The notes: a model not told the origin generated them from the sequence alone. Shown: positions 25,977 through 36,408, counted from the stretch's first letter. The stretch is 64,000 nt of DNA from Bacteroidota bacterium (GCA_013298545.1 JAAFIA010000003.1:48847-112846), one strand, 5' to 3'. Made by a program: numbers and translations.

Positions 25977-27571
25977 TGCAAAATTTTCGCCTTTGTATAT
26001 GCTTATTGCCCTTTGTGTTTTGCGGTTCTACTTCTGCACAACTGAATCAGTTGTTGCCGCCTGACCATCAGACACAGATTGAGTTCATGTTGAATAATGC
26101 GCAGGCGCATACAGCCATTCGGCCATTTCGCGACAATCAGTTGAATGGCTTGACGTATCAGAAAGATTCGGCAACCGATGTGAAATTATTTATTCCAGCA
26201 GCATCCATGTCGAATACGTATCGCATGCAATCTGACTCGGCAATGTTGCAGGCACAAAAAAGCAATTCGGTTGATTTGCGTCCGCTGCTTGATTTGAGTG
26301 GTGGTTATGATTTGATGGGAAAAAAGCCGTTGTGGTCTGCTGTTGGTGGAATTGATGTGCGGATGAATTTTAGGACAAAACTGGCGGTGGAGTTTCGTGC
26401 GTTGGGTGGCTCATCAACCCTTCCGGCATTTCTCGATTCGGTGGCTTTGCAAACGAAATTGAGTCCAATTTTTGGCGATCGTATTTATGGTGGCAACGAG
26501 GTTTGGAAATGGCAACATGCTTCGGGTTATGTTTCGTGGTCGCCACGCAAAATTTTTAATTTACAAGCAGGCCGCGATAAACATTTCTGGGGCGATGGTT
26601 ACCGCTCCATGTTTTTGTCTGATTTTGCTGCACCGTATTTATACATCAAACAAAGCACTACGATTTGGCATTTGCAGTACACAAGTATGGTGGCGAATTT
26701 CAAAGACTACACGCTTTCGTCGCAATTCAGCAGCCAGTTCCGCAACAAATATGGTTCGTTTCATTACATTGATTGGAACGCAACAAAGTGGTTAAACATT
26801 GGTGTTTTTGAAGCGGTGATGTGGCAAGGCAGCGACAATAACCGTTACCGCGGCCTTGATCCAAACTATTTAAATCCGTTGATTTTTTTCCGCCCCGTGG
26901 AATATAGTTTAGGATCGTCAGACAATGCGTTTTTAGGATTTGCCACACGCATTCGTTTGAACAAGAATAATCAGTTGTATGGACAATTGATGTTAGACGA
27001 ATTTTTCTTGAAAGAGATTCGTGCGCGTCGCGGTTGGTGGGCCAATAAACAAGGTGGCCAGTTTGGCTGGAAGAGTTTTAATTTGTTTCATGTCCCTAAT
27101 TTGAATTTACAAGCAGAACTTAATATTGCGCGTCCGTATATGTATGCGCATAGCAGCGCGCAGCAGAACTATGGCCATGCGGGTCGCGCGTTGGCGCATC
27201 CGCTCGGTGGAAATTTCATGGAAGCGGTTGGTATTTTATCGTGGCAATCGTCGAAAATATTTCTGCGTGGAAAAATTACGGCGGCACAATTGGGTTTAGA
27301 TACGGCCGGAATAAATTATGGCGGCAATATCTTTCAATCGTACATCATTCGTCCGCAAGAATACAACAACAGCATTGGCCAAGGATTAGCCACAAATCTA
27401 GTAACCGCAGAATTTTCAGTAACTACGCGTCCATTCAAACACCTGCCCTTTTTACGTGTTGAATTACAAGCGGGCGCGCGTTATTTGAAAAACGATTTAT
27501 ACAGCCGCAAAGATGCTTATGTGAGTTTGGGCATTCGCTCTTCGCTTTGGAATGTATATCGCGATTTTTAA
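25976..27571 (+). CDS. RemB / Wzi-like outer membrane protein (531 aa), paralogue
   Basis: A second member of the family at 23076. Signal peptide near 1-23 (FCGSTSAQ), then RDKHFWGDGYRSMFLSDFA and LAHPLGGNFMEA matching the first copy, and the same type of last strand (SLWNVYRDF). An in-frame GTG lies one codon earlier, but the ATG at 25976 couples it to the preceding gene. Two copies around one initiating transferase suggest paired parts of one surface export or anchoring machine. Confidence 0.75.
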   Translation: MQNFRLCICLLPFVFCGSTSAQLNQLLPPDHQTQIEFMLNNAQAHTAIRPFRDNQLNGLTYQKDSATDVKLFIPAASMSNTYRMQSDSAMLQAQKSNSVDLRPLLDLSGGYDLMGKKPLWSAVGGIDVRMNFRTKLAVEFRALGGSSTLPAFLDSVALQTKLSPIFGDRIYGGNEVWKWQHASGYVSWSPRKIFNLQAGRDKHFWGDGYRSMFLSDFAAPYLYIKQSTTIWHLQYTSMVANFKDYTLSSQFSSQFRNKYGSFHYIDWNATKWLNIGVFEAVMWQGSDNNRYRGLDPNYLNPLIFFRPVEYSLGSSDNAFLGFATRIRLNKNNQLYGQLMLDEFFLKEIRARRGWWANKQGGQFGWKSFNLFHVPNLNLQAELNIARPYMYAHSSAQQNYGHAGRALAHPLGGNFMEAVGILSWQSSKIFLRGKITAAQLGLDTAGINYGGNIFQSYIIRPQEYNNSIGQGLATNLVTAEFSVTTRPFKHLPFLRVELQAGARYLKNDLYSRKDAYVSLGIRSSLWNVYRDF

Positions 27572-27586
27572 TTTGCGATTTTTATT

Positions 27587-29392
27587 TCATTGCCCATTGT
27601 CTAGACTTGCTAGTGCTTCTTTTGCTTTCGTCTCGACTATCGTTAGTCCTTTGGCTTGGGCTTTCTCCTTGATATTAGAAAATACTGCCCGTGCGCGATC
27701 CAATTCCATTGCATGATTTTCACCCTTTTCTTTTTTCAAATTTTCCAAGGTGTTCTTCATGATGACCAATCCGATTTCTTCGGCCTTTTTCAAATCATCG
27801 ACCAAGCAGTATCCTTCAAATAAATAGTAACAAGAGGAATTATACGCCCAATTTTTATTTGGAAATGCAACTTCGCATTTTTCAAGAATTGCTTTGGCTT
27901 TGCTTTGATCTTTCTCGGCAAAAGCACGCACATACTGACTGGCTTGAAAGCGGTACGATTCAACTAGCCGTTGTCCAAAATAACGATCGTTAGATGTGGT
28001 ATCAATCGTACTGTATGCCTTAAATTCTTCCCAAGACGCATCGAGATTGAATTGTCCAAAAGTACCTGAAAGCGAATTGTCTGTACGTTCTTTCGCCAAC
28101 TCAAACATACTGAAATAAAAATGTGTTTGCGTTAGGTCATCGGAATTGAAAGCCAAAGCACCGCAGTATTGCGAAAAACACACCGGATGTTTTCCAATGT
28201 TCGATAGCATCAAGTCAATCATAGCAAGATCGCCAAGATAGAGAATCGAATTTTTAAGCGACAACGATTTTCTTCCCGCGAGTGTATCGTTGAAAAATTG
28301 TTGCGGAATCTGAATGTGCTTTTGGTTGATTCTTGCCAATTTATCGGCTGGTTCTAGTTGCATTCGTGCAATAAAATCTTCCCAGCTCAATTCCTCAAAT
28401 TGTCCCCCGCTGTTTTCAACTAAAACATAAGACAGGTCTTTATACACTTCTTTTTTGATGGTAAATGAAACGCCTTTTGCACGAATAGATTCTATATAGG
28501 ACGGTAAATTGAGTAAACTCTGATTCACAACATGTACATCTTTACGCACACCTTCGACTTGTTGTAAATACCATACCGGATACGTGTCGTTATCGCCAAA
28601 CGAAATGAAGACCGCATCTTTTGGGCATGCGTTGAGTGTGTTTCTAAACACACTTAGAACGAGTGGGTCGTATAATTTTTCGTTGAGGTATTTTTTTGCC
28701 AAGTCGTCTCTGCCGGCTTGATTCAAATCGTACCAAGCAGCCATTTTTGTATTGCCATATTTGGTATGAATGCCACCAACGAGTACTTCATAATTTGGAT
28801 TTTGTTTTTCTAATCGGCCATAAGCGTCAATCGACTTGTCCATGTTCTCCATGTACAATTTCAAGCGTTCATCCAACGATCCATTTTTTTGATCTGGTAA
28901 TTGATCGCCCATACGCGCGTCGAGAAAACCGTTTGCGTAATGTTCGTATGCACGTGCGAGGGCTTCGAGTGTTGTATCGTCGCTGCTTCCTTCAAAATCA
29001 GCAATTACATCTTTGGCCCAAGCCGTATAACCGAAGTATGGAACGCGATCGGCAATATCTGACTGGAATTTTTGTGCGAAATACGATCGTGTATTTCTTC
29101 CTTGTGGTACGAGTTTGATTGGGATATGCGTTTTCTTTTCTGCACCCCAACAGCATTCTTCTTTCACAACACGTGTGCTGCCATCTTTATTGCTTTCGCA
29201 TTGTTGCACATACCAACCATCTTTCTTTTTAGCCAGGTTGTAATATGTTTTTCCATCTCGAGTATCGAAATCGTAATGCTCATCGAGATAGACTGCGAGG
29301 TCATGCGCTTTAATAAAAGTGGTTCGTTTGTTTGATGTGCATGACATCAACAAACCCATCAAAACCGGAAGAAGGAGGAGGATACGTTTCAT
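27587..29392 (-). CDS. Lipoprotein with DUF2723-like segment (601 aa)
   Basis: A lipoprotein signal (LMGLLMSC) opens a soluble periplasmic protein. Around residues 265-330, ISFGDNDTYPVWYLQQ, VEGVRKDV and VVNQSLLNLPSYI match the conserved stretch in the soluble C-terminal part of DUF2723 membrane proteins (a glycosyltransferase-like Bacteroidota family), but the membrane half is absent. The C-terminus is helical with TPR-like character. The start at 29392 is chosen because the lipobox fits it; a frame extends 15 nt upstream. Function unknown. Confidence 0.75.
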   Translation of the reverse strand: MKRILLLLPVLMGLLMSCTSNKRTTFIKAHDLAVYLDEHYDFDTRDGKTYYNLAKKKDGWYVQQCESNKDGSTRVVKEECCWGAEKKTHIPIKLVPQGRNTRSYFAQKFQSDIADRVPYFGYTAWAKDVIADFEGSSDDTTLEALARAYEHYANGFLDARMGDQLPDQKNGSLDERLKLYMENMDKSIDAYGRLEKQNPNYEVLVGGIHTKYGNTKMAAWYDLNQAGRDDLAKKYLNEKLYDPLVLSVFRNTLNACPKDAVFISFGDNDTYPVWYLQQVEGVRKDVHVVNQSLLNLPSYIESIRAKGVSFTIKKEVYKDLSYVLVENSGGQFEELSWEDFIARMQLEPADKLARINQKHIQIPQQFFNDTLAGRKSLSLKNSILYLGDLAMIDLMLSNIGKHPVCFSQYCGALAFNSDDLTQTHFYFSMFELAKERTDNSLSGTFGQFNLDASWEEFKAYSTIDTTSNDRYFGQRLVESYRFQASQYVRAFAEKDQSKAKAILEKCEVAFPNKNWAYNSSCYYLFEGYCLVDDLKKAEEIGLVIMKNTLENLKKEKGENHAMELDRARAVFSNIKEKAQAKGLTIVETKAKEALASLDNGQ

Positions 29393-29453
29393 GATGCAAT
29401 AGTACAAAATTGACTATTGCGTGGATGTTAATGTTCTTTAAAAAACGATAATG

Positions 29454-32153
29454 TTAGCGCACAACCCGCCGCACAATGGTAGAATACCCATCTGTCATCC
29501 GAATCAAATAAACACCAGCAGGCCAATCTGTAACCGTCGTGATTTCTATGCTTTGTTGATTTTTTAAGGCTGGTGTATGCGCAAGCAAACGTCCGGTTAC
29601 ATCATACACAAACACATCCACATCATTTGCGGCATGATCGAATTGAATGGTCAGATTGGTTGCCAAAAAAAGTGTTTGTGTAACGTTAAATACATTTCCA
29701 GAACAATCGCTGCTTTCGAGCAAAACGGGTGCACTGTAACTATCTTGTCCGTTGAAGTCGATTTGGCGTAAGCGGTAGTATGCATAACCAACAGCAGGAT
29801 GCAAATCAATCCAAGAATAAGCAATCGGACTATCGCTGTTTCCAGCACCTGCAATGCGCGCAATTTCGGTAAAACTCATACCATCCGTTGAGCGTTCAAC
29901 GGCAAAAAATTGGTTGTTCTGTTCAGATGCTGTTTTCCAGCGCAACACCACTTGATCTTGTTCGCAAGATGCAGAAAACGAAATCAATTCGATGGGCAAT
30001 GGATTGGCAAGCGAAACCGAAGCAAGCGTAAACGGACTGAATGCAGTAACTGGGGCTGATGTGATAATTGTTCCGGCGGCATTTGATCCGATTGTTCCGC
30101 CATTACCATGATCTTGCCATATTGCGCCATCCCAACGCGCCACGCGCAAATCAGCCATGTTGGTTACACCACAACTGTTGGCATCCCACGAAAGCGTAAC
30201 ATCTTTTGAAGTGGTTGTTCCAACGCGGTTCAAAATCCAGTATTCGCACTGACTGATGTGATTGAGTGTTGGTGCAAGTACATTGTTGAATGTGGTTTGT
30301 GGGTTGGCAAAAAAGTATTCGCACACAAACGGATCATTTAAAACACCAATGGTTACATCGTCAACCGCAAACGAAGGATCTGTTCCAGCGCCATCATCGT
30401 TGTTGACCCATAAAAAACCAACTTTGATATTTGGATTATTGTTTGCGGATGAAGGGAGTGCAATGGTTCGTGAAGCCCATGTTCCTTGACCCGAACAAAG
30501 TGTGGATTTAGGCATATCATCGAGTTGCGACCAAGTAGCGCCATCGAAATACCAGAGCGTAGCATTGTCAATTGCCGCAGCGCCATTTTCGATGTAGTTG
30601 AAACTGACCACGAGATTGGTATAACCCGTAAGATTAATACTCGGCGATTCGATGCGGCGGTTTGTTTGTGGGCAGGTGAAAATTCCGCACAAGCCTCCCG
30701 CATCGTAGGCTGCACCAAGATCGCCTAACGAATTTGGATTTGAACCAACGTGCATGGATGCGAGCGTGGCGGTTGCACTAGCGGCAACACATCCTGTTCC
30801 GCAAACACCATTGGTATGGCCGTTTTCGGCACAGGAAACGTACCACAAATTCGGATCAGCCCCTTCTGCTCCTAAAACCGTTTGTGTCCATGCACCATTC
30901 CCGCTGACATACGATGTGCCCAGACAACTTGCATTACATCCGTTATTGAAATTCTCTGTCCAAATAGTTGATGATGTAGAAGCCGAAATAGCGAGTGGTT
31001 GATAATCGGCTCCTTTGCCAACCGGAAATGTAAATGCTGCTGATCCGTTGTAGCGAATTGGGCCACTCACAAAACTGGAATTGTTTGCGCCACCAACCGT
31101 TGCCGCAGAGGCAATGGTCAAAAGATTTGCATTCGTTGTGATCAGTACACCACTTGTAAAGGTTGCTAAATTATCTACGGTTATGGCGCGGTTGAGGGTA
31201 ACCGCTCCGGCAGATTTATTTAAGACTAAGGTGTAAATAGCCATTGCTCCTGCTCCACTAACGGTTTGGTTATTTCCACCGCTAAAAACAAGTTGACGAC
31301 CATCGTTCGCGTCATACGTCATACTACCCGTTGCGGTAATATTTCCTTGCACATCTATTCCTGTTCCAAAGTTTCTAAAATTGCATCCGGCACGAATGAT
31401 GAGATTTCCTTGTACGAGTATGCCAGAGGCAAACGTATTATTCGATTGAAAATCGACCGTATTTGTTCCACTACCGCCAATATCGAGGTTGCCTTTAATG
31501 GTTGCTGTGGTTGCTGCTCCCGTGAATGAGGAGCCAACAGGTGTTATCCAAGCTGCGGCGGTTGTGTTTTCGATAAATAAATTTGGATAGACCGAACCTG
31601 TGCCCGGACTGGTTGTAGAAAGCGCAGGTTGTTGTGTTCCAATTTTGCGGATGATCCAGTTTGCCGTTGCCGGAATAGTTGCAATGCCACCTTGATAAGC
31701 GTTTTGCCAGTTGTTGGAGGATGATCCTGTTGTTTTCAGAAGTGTTCCATTAGCACCCATTTGCCACGTAGCACCCACAGCAAATGTGATACTTGCCGTT
31801 GACAAATCGCCAAATGTTCCGTTGATGAGGAGATCAACTCCGGCACCATTGGCAAACGATTGGGCAATTGCACCAGAGGTATTTAACGTTCCTCCTGCAT
31901 CAACAACAACCTGATCAATTCCGCCAGCAATTGCTGCGGTGATGGTTACAACATGTGGACTACGAATGGTAATGACATTGCTCGCCGTAACAGGTGCTGT
32001 TCCAGCTGCAACCCAAGTAGCACCGTTGTATGTTTCCCAAGTTGCAAGCGTTGACCAGTTTCCGGTAGCAATAGAACGATAATCACCAACCACTTGCGAC
32101 CAAATGGCCACAGGTGAAAAAAGTAATATAAAAAACAAGAGATAGCGTTTCAT
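29454..32153 (-). CDS. T9SS type A sorting domain-containing protein (899 aa)
   Basis: A large secreted protein. The signal peptide (1-19, ending IWSQ) is followed by a repetitive Ala/Thr/Asn/Gly-rich beta-solenoid-like region (to about 370), a carbohydrate-binding-like jelly-roll segment with several Cys (about 400-600), the linker PLPIELISFSASCEQDQVV with a fibronectin-like domain, and a T9SS type A C-terminal domain (DVFVYDVTGRLLA, WPAGVYLIRM). It probably serves at the cell surface as an adhesin-like or structural protein. No catalytic motif is seen. Confidence 0.85.
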   Translation of the reverse strand: MKRYLLFFILLFSPVAIWSQVVGDYRSIATGNWSTLATWETYNGATWVAAGTAPVTASNVITIRSPHVVTITAAIAGGIDQVVVDAGGTLNTSGAIAQSFANGAGVDLLINGTFGDLSTASITFAVGATWQMGANGTLLKTTGSSSNNWQNAYQGGIATIPATANWIIRKIGTQQPALSTTSPGTGSVYPNLFIENTTAAAWITPVGSSFTGAATTATIKGNLDIGGSGTNTVDFQSNNTFASGILVQGNLIIRAGCNFRNFGTGIDVQGNITATGSMTYDANDGRQLVFSGGNNQTVSGAGAMAIYTLVLNKSAGAVTLNRAITVDNLATFTSGVLITTNANLLTIASAATVGGANNSSFVSGPIRYNGSAAFTFPVGKGADYQPLAISASTSSTIWTENFNNGCNASCLGTSYVSGNGAWTQTVLGAEGADPNLWYVSCAENGHTNGVCGTGCVAASATATLASMHVGSNPNSLGDLGAAYDAGGLCGIFTCPQTNRRIESPSINLTGYTNLVVSFNYIENGAAAIDNATLWYFDGATWSQLDDMPKSTLCSGQGTWASRTIALPSSANNNPNIKVGFLWVNNDDGAGTDPSFAVDDVTIGVLNDPFVCEYFFANPQTTFNNVLAPTLNHISQCEYWILNRVGTTTSKDVTLSWDANSCGVTNMADLRVARWDGAIWQDHGNGGTIGSNAAGTIITSAPVTAFSPFTLASVSLANPLPIELISFSASCEQDQVVLRWKTASEQNNQFFAVERSTDGMSFTEIARIAGAGNSDSPIAYSWIDLHPAVGYAYYRLRQIDFNGQDSYSAPVLLESSDCSGNVFNVTQTLFLATNLTIQFDHAANDVDVFVYDVTGRLLAHTPALKNQQSIEITTVTDWPAGVYLIRMTDGYSTIVRRVVR

Positions 32154-32234
32154 CTTTTCCTTCCACACAAATTTAACGTAAATCATACGTTAAAACAACC
32201 TTTTTAAATTACGAGTTCTGAGCGTAAAATCAGA

Positions 32235-32822
32235 TTAGGCGCGTGGCATCAATGCGGCAATGTATTTACCAAGAATATCGAATTCGAGATTGACCGCATC
32301 GCCATTTTTTAGGGTTTTGAAGGTTGTGTGTTCGTATGTATAAGGAATAATAGCTACCGAAAAAAATCCGGGTGCAGAATCCACAACAGTAAGGCTAACA
32401 CCATTGATACAAATAGAACCTTTTCCAACGGTTACATGGCCCGAGGTTGAATCGAAACGGAATTGATAGCGCCAACTTCCGGCATCTTCCTGCACACTTA
32501 CACATTCGCCTGTTAAATCAACATGCCCTTGAACAATATGTCCATCGAGGCGATCGCCTACGCGCAAGCAACGCTCGAGATTAACCCAATCGCCAATTTG
32601 TATTTTCCCAAGATTTGTTTTTTGCAATGTTTCCGCGATTGCGGTTACTTGGTAATCATCTGCACCAATATCAACAACGGTTAAACATACGCCATTGTGT
32701 GCAATGCTTTGATCTATTTTCAATTCATTTAAAAAAGAAGCCTGAATGCGAAAATGAACATTTCCAGATTCTGAACGAATCGCCGTAACGCGACCCATTG
32801 TTTCAACAATTCCACTAAACAT
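32235..32822 (-). CDS. ribE: Riboflavin synthase alpha chain
   Basis: A 195-residue enzyme that dismutates two 6,7-dimethyl-8-ribityllumazines into riboflavin. It shows the two-barrel repeat: MFSGIVETMGRV at the start, NGVCLTVVD in the first half, GHIVQGHVDLTG in the middle and INGVSLTVVD in the second half. The ATG at 32822 gives the canonical MFSGIVE start; a frame extends 33 nt upstream. It follows the large gliding-motility-type gene by 45 nt on the same strand. Confidence 0.96.
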   Translation of the reverse strand: MFSGIVETMGRVTAIRSESGNVHFRIQASFLNELKIDQSIAHNGVCLTVVDIGADDYQVTAIAETLQKTNLGKIQIGDWVNLERCLRVGDRLDGHIVQGHVDLTGECVSVQEDAGSWRYQFRFDSTSGHVTVGKGSICINGVSLTVVDSAPGFFSVAIIPYTYEHTTFKTLKNGDAVNLEFDILGKYIAALMPRA

Positions 32823-32867
32823 AGTAGTTGATAGATCAAGTAATTTATTTAACACCGAAAAGCAGTA

Positions 32868-35567
32868 TCAATCGCTCAGGCCCGATGGCTTTCCAAAGAG
32901 ATGGACAAAGCCTTTGATGTTTCGCGGAACAATTCCTTCGAGACGAATTTCGTTTACCGTACAGACATAATAGTAAACGCCATCGGTACACAAACGTCCA
33001 GTGTTTTTATCGCGGCCATTCCAACGCACATCGGGGTCTGTGGTTTCAAAAACGAGAACGCCCCAACGATCGTAGATTTTCAAGTCGATGCTTTGGATGT
33101 ACCGGTAAGGGAATGGGATAAACAAATCATTGGTTTCGTCGCCGTTTGGCGTGAATACGTTTGGCAATTCGTAATACGGGCAATTTTCAACACAAATGAT
33201 ATTGCTATATACACTTTCGTTGTTGAATGTATCAATTGCCGTTACAGCATAACATCCGGCAACAGAGAGCAAGTTTGAAAATACAAGTTGGGTATCTGTT
33301 GAAAGATTAACCGTTTGAATCAGGGTGTACGGATCATTCGGTGTTGGCGCATACCAAATGTGATAGCTCACCACATCGTCTGTACCACAATTCATATTAT
33401 TCGGATTGGTCCAGATGAGTTGGTTTTGCGCAATGAAACAATCCGAATTGATTGCCAAGATTGGCGGGCAAGGTGGTGTTAGATCAATTGGTGTAGCACA
33501 AACGCGTTGTGAACGATTGAGTAAAAGCGGAGGGAGCGTTATATTAAAATAAGAACCATGTGCTTTTACAAAATAACAATATTCTACACCATTGATTAAA
33601 CCCGTATCGGTATAGGTATTGTTCAACGACAAGCCGATTGAATCCCAAAGCAGGGAAACGGTATTGAAACGAAAGACTGCATATTCGTAATTTACCCAAG
33701 GCACGGTATCAGCCCAAGTGAGAACAACACGATTATCGGCTGGTGAAGCATTGAGGAATGTGGACGAAGCGGGTTGCGAATTGCCGAGTACATCTGCGCC
33801 ATTCATAGCAGAAAAACTGAGGCGATACGTGTATGGTGTTCCAACGGTATTGAGCAATAAATCTTGATACGCTGTTGGCAATTGATAAAAATTCGCAACC
33901 GTAAATGAAGTTACTGTAACTGGCGATACAAAGGTGTAACCCGTAGCACGTTCGAGTGTGAGGATGTATGGGCCGGGATGGAGTAGTGTATCAAAATCAA
34001 TTCCGTTGGGTAGAGCGTTGGCCCAAGCAACGTTTACAGTATCGGCATTTCCGGTGCTTTGAATATCGACGTTGGTAATGACAGGAACATCGCGTTTGAG
34101 TTGGTTGCATGCTTCGGGCGAAGCGTAGCTTTCGGCAGCATCGAGGAAATAGGCATGAACGCGGTAGCAATACTCTACGCCCGGAATCAATCCAGCACCA
34201 TTGTCATCATCAATATACGAAGTGGTGTTGTACCCAGCGACTGAACCAATCAACTGAAATCCGGTGTAAGCAGGAACACCTGTTTCGCATTGCGCAGGAT
34301 TCCATCCGCTTGGACCAGAACGACGGTAAATTTTATATCCAACGACAAAATTGTTGGTTGGGTTGCATGGATTAATGCCCCAGTTGAGTTGCATGGTTGT
34401 TCCTTGCGGAACAGCGTTGAGAAATTGCGGCCCTGGCGATACAACCGTAATTTGCATCGACTCAATATCGAGCAGCGGAACTTGTGGATCATCGTCAATT
34501 GCTTTGAATGTTACAATGTACGGTTGACGACGCACACGCTCACAGGTGGTTTGCCAATTGAAATTCACCGTGTATGGTGCAGTCAAATATGCCGAATCAG
34601 GAGATGCGTCGGCTGCGGGTATTACATTGAATGGTGTTCCGGCTTCGGATAAATAAACACGATCGCCGTTGTTGGGATCTGTGATGGTGAAACTAAATGA
34701 AACCGTTGTTCCAGCATCGACACATAAATCTGGGAGGTCTGGAATATCTGGGTTATCGTTGTTGCATTCATCCAATACATCAATGGACATATCGCGCAAT
34801 ACAGTTCCCACCAAGACATAAGGCCCATTGAATAATTTTTTCCACTCGTCGATGTAAATGACCACATTGTATTTCCCACCATCTTGTGGCGAACACCACG
34901 ACAAATCTCCCGTAACAGGATCGATAACCATAACACCACCACCCGCTATATTGGGTAATTGGTAGCCGGCGATCGGATTTCCGGTAGTATCGAGGCATGG
35001 ACCAAGGCGGTATGACAAGCTATCTCCATCAGGATCAACAGCGCCTGGATTGTGGTAAAAACAATGATTTAAACACGCTTTATCGAGTGGAATCGTGGTG
35101 AGGTAAGGCGTAGAATTGCATCCAATATTTGGATCTACAGTAATTGTAGTTTGCAGGTAAAACGGAACGTTAACGGAATTGGGAATATTCACAATTCCGG
35201 CAACGCGATTTGGATCTTTGATACGAATGCGATAGGTACCGGGGCCAGGATAAAAATGTGGATTGGAATTGCGATAATAATTGACTTGTGTGTTGGGGTA
35301 TTGTGTTCCGAGTGGTATGCCCATTGTAGCGGGGGGCGGACAAGTACCGGAAGGACCATCCACACGATAAAGCGTTTCGGTAAAACTATCACCCCATTCA
35401 ATAAGTAAGTCGCAACGATCTGCAGGGCTAAGTGAATTGGTATATGTGGTAACCGTTGCAATGTATCCGCCGTTGACACAGGCAACCGTAATTTCTCCGG
35501 CAATGTTGTGTGTTGCAGAAGCCGCAAACGAGGTCAACAAACCTAATAAAAGAAGGAGGCGTTTCAT
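32868..35567 (-). CDS. Gliding motility-associated (T9SS type B) C-terminal domain protein (899 aa)
   Basis: A secreted protein with a signal peptide (1-18, ending AASA) and then THNIAGEITVACVNGG, a start shared by many large Bacteroidota surface proteins. Several fibronectin-type III-like segments fill the middle. The last about 90 residues form a type B sorting domain: NVFTPNGDETNDLFIPF, LKIYDRWGVLVFET, WNGRDKNTG, DGVYYYVC. Such proteins leave through T9SS and are linked with the surface and gliding apparatus in some species. It lies 11 nt after the small lipoprotein gene, so both are likely one transcript. Confidence 0.88.
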   Translation of the reverse strand: MKRLLLLLGLLTSFAASATHNIAGEITVACVNGGYIATVTTYTNSLSPADRCDLLIEWGDSFTETLYRVDGPSGTCPPPATMGIPLGTQYPNTQVNYYRNSNPHFYPGPGTYRIRIKDPNRVAGIVNIPNSVNVPFYLQTTITVDPNIGCNSTPYLTTIPLDKACLNHCFYHNPGAVDPDGDSLSYRLGPCLDTTGNPIAGYQLPNIAGGGVMVIDPVTGDLSWCSPQDGGKYNVVIYIDEWKKLFNGPYVLVGTVLRDMSIDVLDECNNDNPDIPDLPDLCVDAGTTVSFSFTITDPNNGDRVYLSEAGTPFNVIPAADASPDSAYLTAPYTVNFNWQTTCERVRRQPYIVTFKAIDDDPQVPLLDIESMQITVVSPGPQFLNAVPQGTTMQLNWGINPCNPTNNFVVGYKIYRRSGPSGWNPAQCETGVPAYTGFQLIGSVAGYNTTSYIDDDNGAGLIPGVEYCYRVHAYFLDAAESYASPEACNQLKRDVPVITNVDIQSTGNADTVNVAWANALPNGIDFDTLLHPGPYILTLERATGYTFVSPVTVTSFTVANFYQLPTAYQDLLLNTVGTPYTYRLSFSAMNGADVLGNSQPASSTFLNASPADNRVVLTWADTVPWVNYEYAVFRFNTVSLLWDSIGLSLNNTYTDTGLINGVEYCYFVKAHGSYFNITLPPLLLNRSQRVCATPIDLTPPCPPILAINSDCFIAQNQLIWTNPNNMNCGTDDVVSYHIWYAPTPNDPYTLIQTVNLSTDTQLVFSNLLSVAGCYAVTAIDTFNNESVYSNIICVENCPYYELPNVFTPNGDETNDLFIPFPYRYIQSIDLKIYDRWGVLVFETTDPDVRWNGRDKNTGRLCTDGVYYYVCTVNEIRLEGIVPRNIKGFVHLFGKPSGLSD

Positions 35568-35578
35568 AGCGGAATGAA

Positions 35579-36055
35579 TTATCGGAGAATAAGTTCGGGT
35601 GTACGCACAAGCTGACTTTTATGACCGGCTTGATCGACAATAAACGCATTGAAGGCAATGGTATCGTACACGCTAATAAACGCATCGTTAATGACCACAT
35701 AAATATCACCTTCAACTCCTTTTTGTGAAGCCGTAAGGCGTGGCACACGATACGGATAAGTCAATGAATCGAGCGGATTGGCTGTATTGAATTGTGGATA
35801 TACCTTGTATTCGCCTAACGGGTTTTTATAGTAAACCGTAAGCAACATATTGGTATCGGCATCGCCTGGGGAGACGCCAATATCGCCATCGCCATCGGTA
35901 AATGTAAACACGACTTGCAGGGAATCGGAAGTCTCACTTTGAATGTATTCTTTGAAGACCAAATTGGGTTCAATTGGAAAAACAGGTTCGGGTTTGCACC
36001 CAGCAAGTAGTGCAATAAACAAACTGGCGACAAATAAGTTACGGGCGAAATTCAT
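35579..36055 (-). CDS. Small lipoprotein (158 aa), unknown function
   Basis: A lipoprotein signal (FIALLAGC, Cys19) followed by a beta-rich domain. TFTDGDGDIGVSPGDADTN resembles a calcium-binding Asp/Gly loop. Small proteins of this kind often neighbour gliding-type surface protein genes in Bacteroidota. It is the first gene of the minus-strand run, with its stop 11 nt from the next start. No enzymatic motif is visible. Confidence 0.75.
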   Translation of the reverse strand: MNFARNLFVASLFIALLAGCKPEPVFPIEPNLVFKEYIQSETSDSLQVVFTFTDGDGDIGVSPGDADTNMLLTVYYKNPLGEYKVYPQFNTANPLDSLTYPYRVPRLTASQKGVEGDIYVVINDAFISVYDTIAFNAFIVDQAGHKSQLVRTPELILR

Positions 36056-36355
36056 GTGTTTACACTAGAGATAAATCCAAAGATAGTTTTTTCTTTTGGG
36101 TTTTGGTGTTGTTTTGAACTGTTTTTCCTGTCCTAGCGTTAAAGTTTTGTAGCTGGTCGTTTTTGACACATAAACGGATGATTGTCCGCTATAACGCATT
36201 TTGAATTAAAAGTTATCGTTGCCCCGTCTTTTTAAACCCGATCCTGTTTCACATTCCGCAATTCATCGTTGGGTCGTTTGGGTTTCATTGGTTTGAACCT
36301 GATGCAACATGCTTGCTTGAGACATTGCTTGAAAACACATTTGCGCCAAACACAA
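36056..36355. other. Intergenic stretch without a recognised gene
   Basis: About 300 bases between the small lipoprotein start and the mqnC terminator. It should hold the minus-strand promoter for the lipoprotein/T9SS genes. I see no convincing open frame, RNA or repeat in it. Confidence 0.5.
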
Positions 36356-36388
36356 AAAATGCCGAATCGAAAGCCAGCTTGGCATTTT
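36356..36388 (-). terminator. Probable mqnC terminator
   Basis: An 8-bp stem AAAATGCC / GGCATTTT (36356-36363 with 36381-36388), followed on the minus strand by further T residues. It lies 20 nt past the mqnC stop. Confidence 0.65.
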
Positions 36389-36408
36389 CGTATATTGAAT
36401 AAGCAGAC

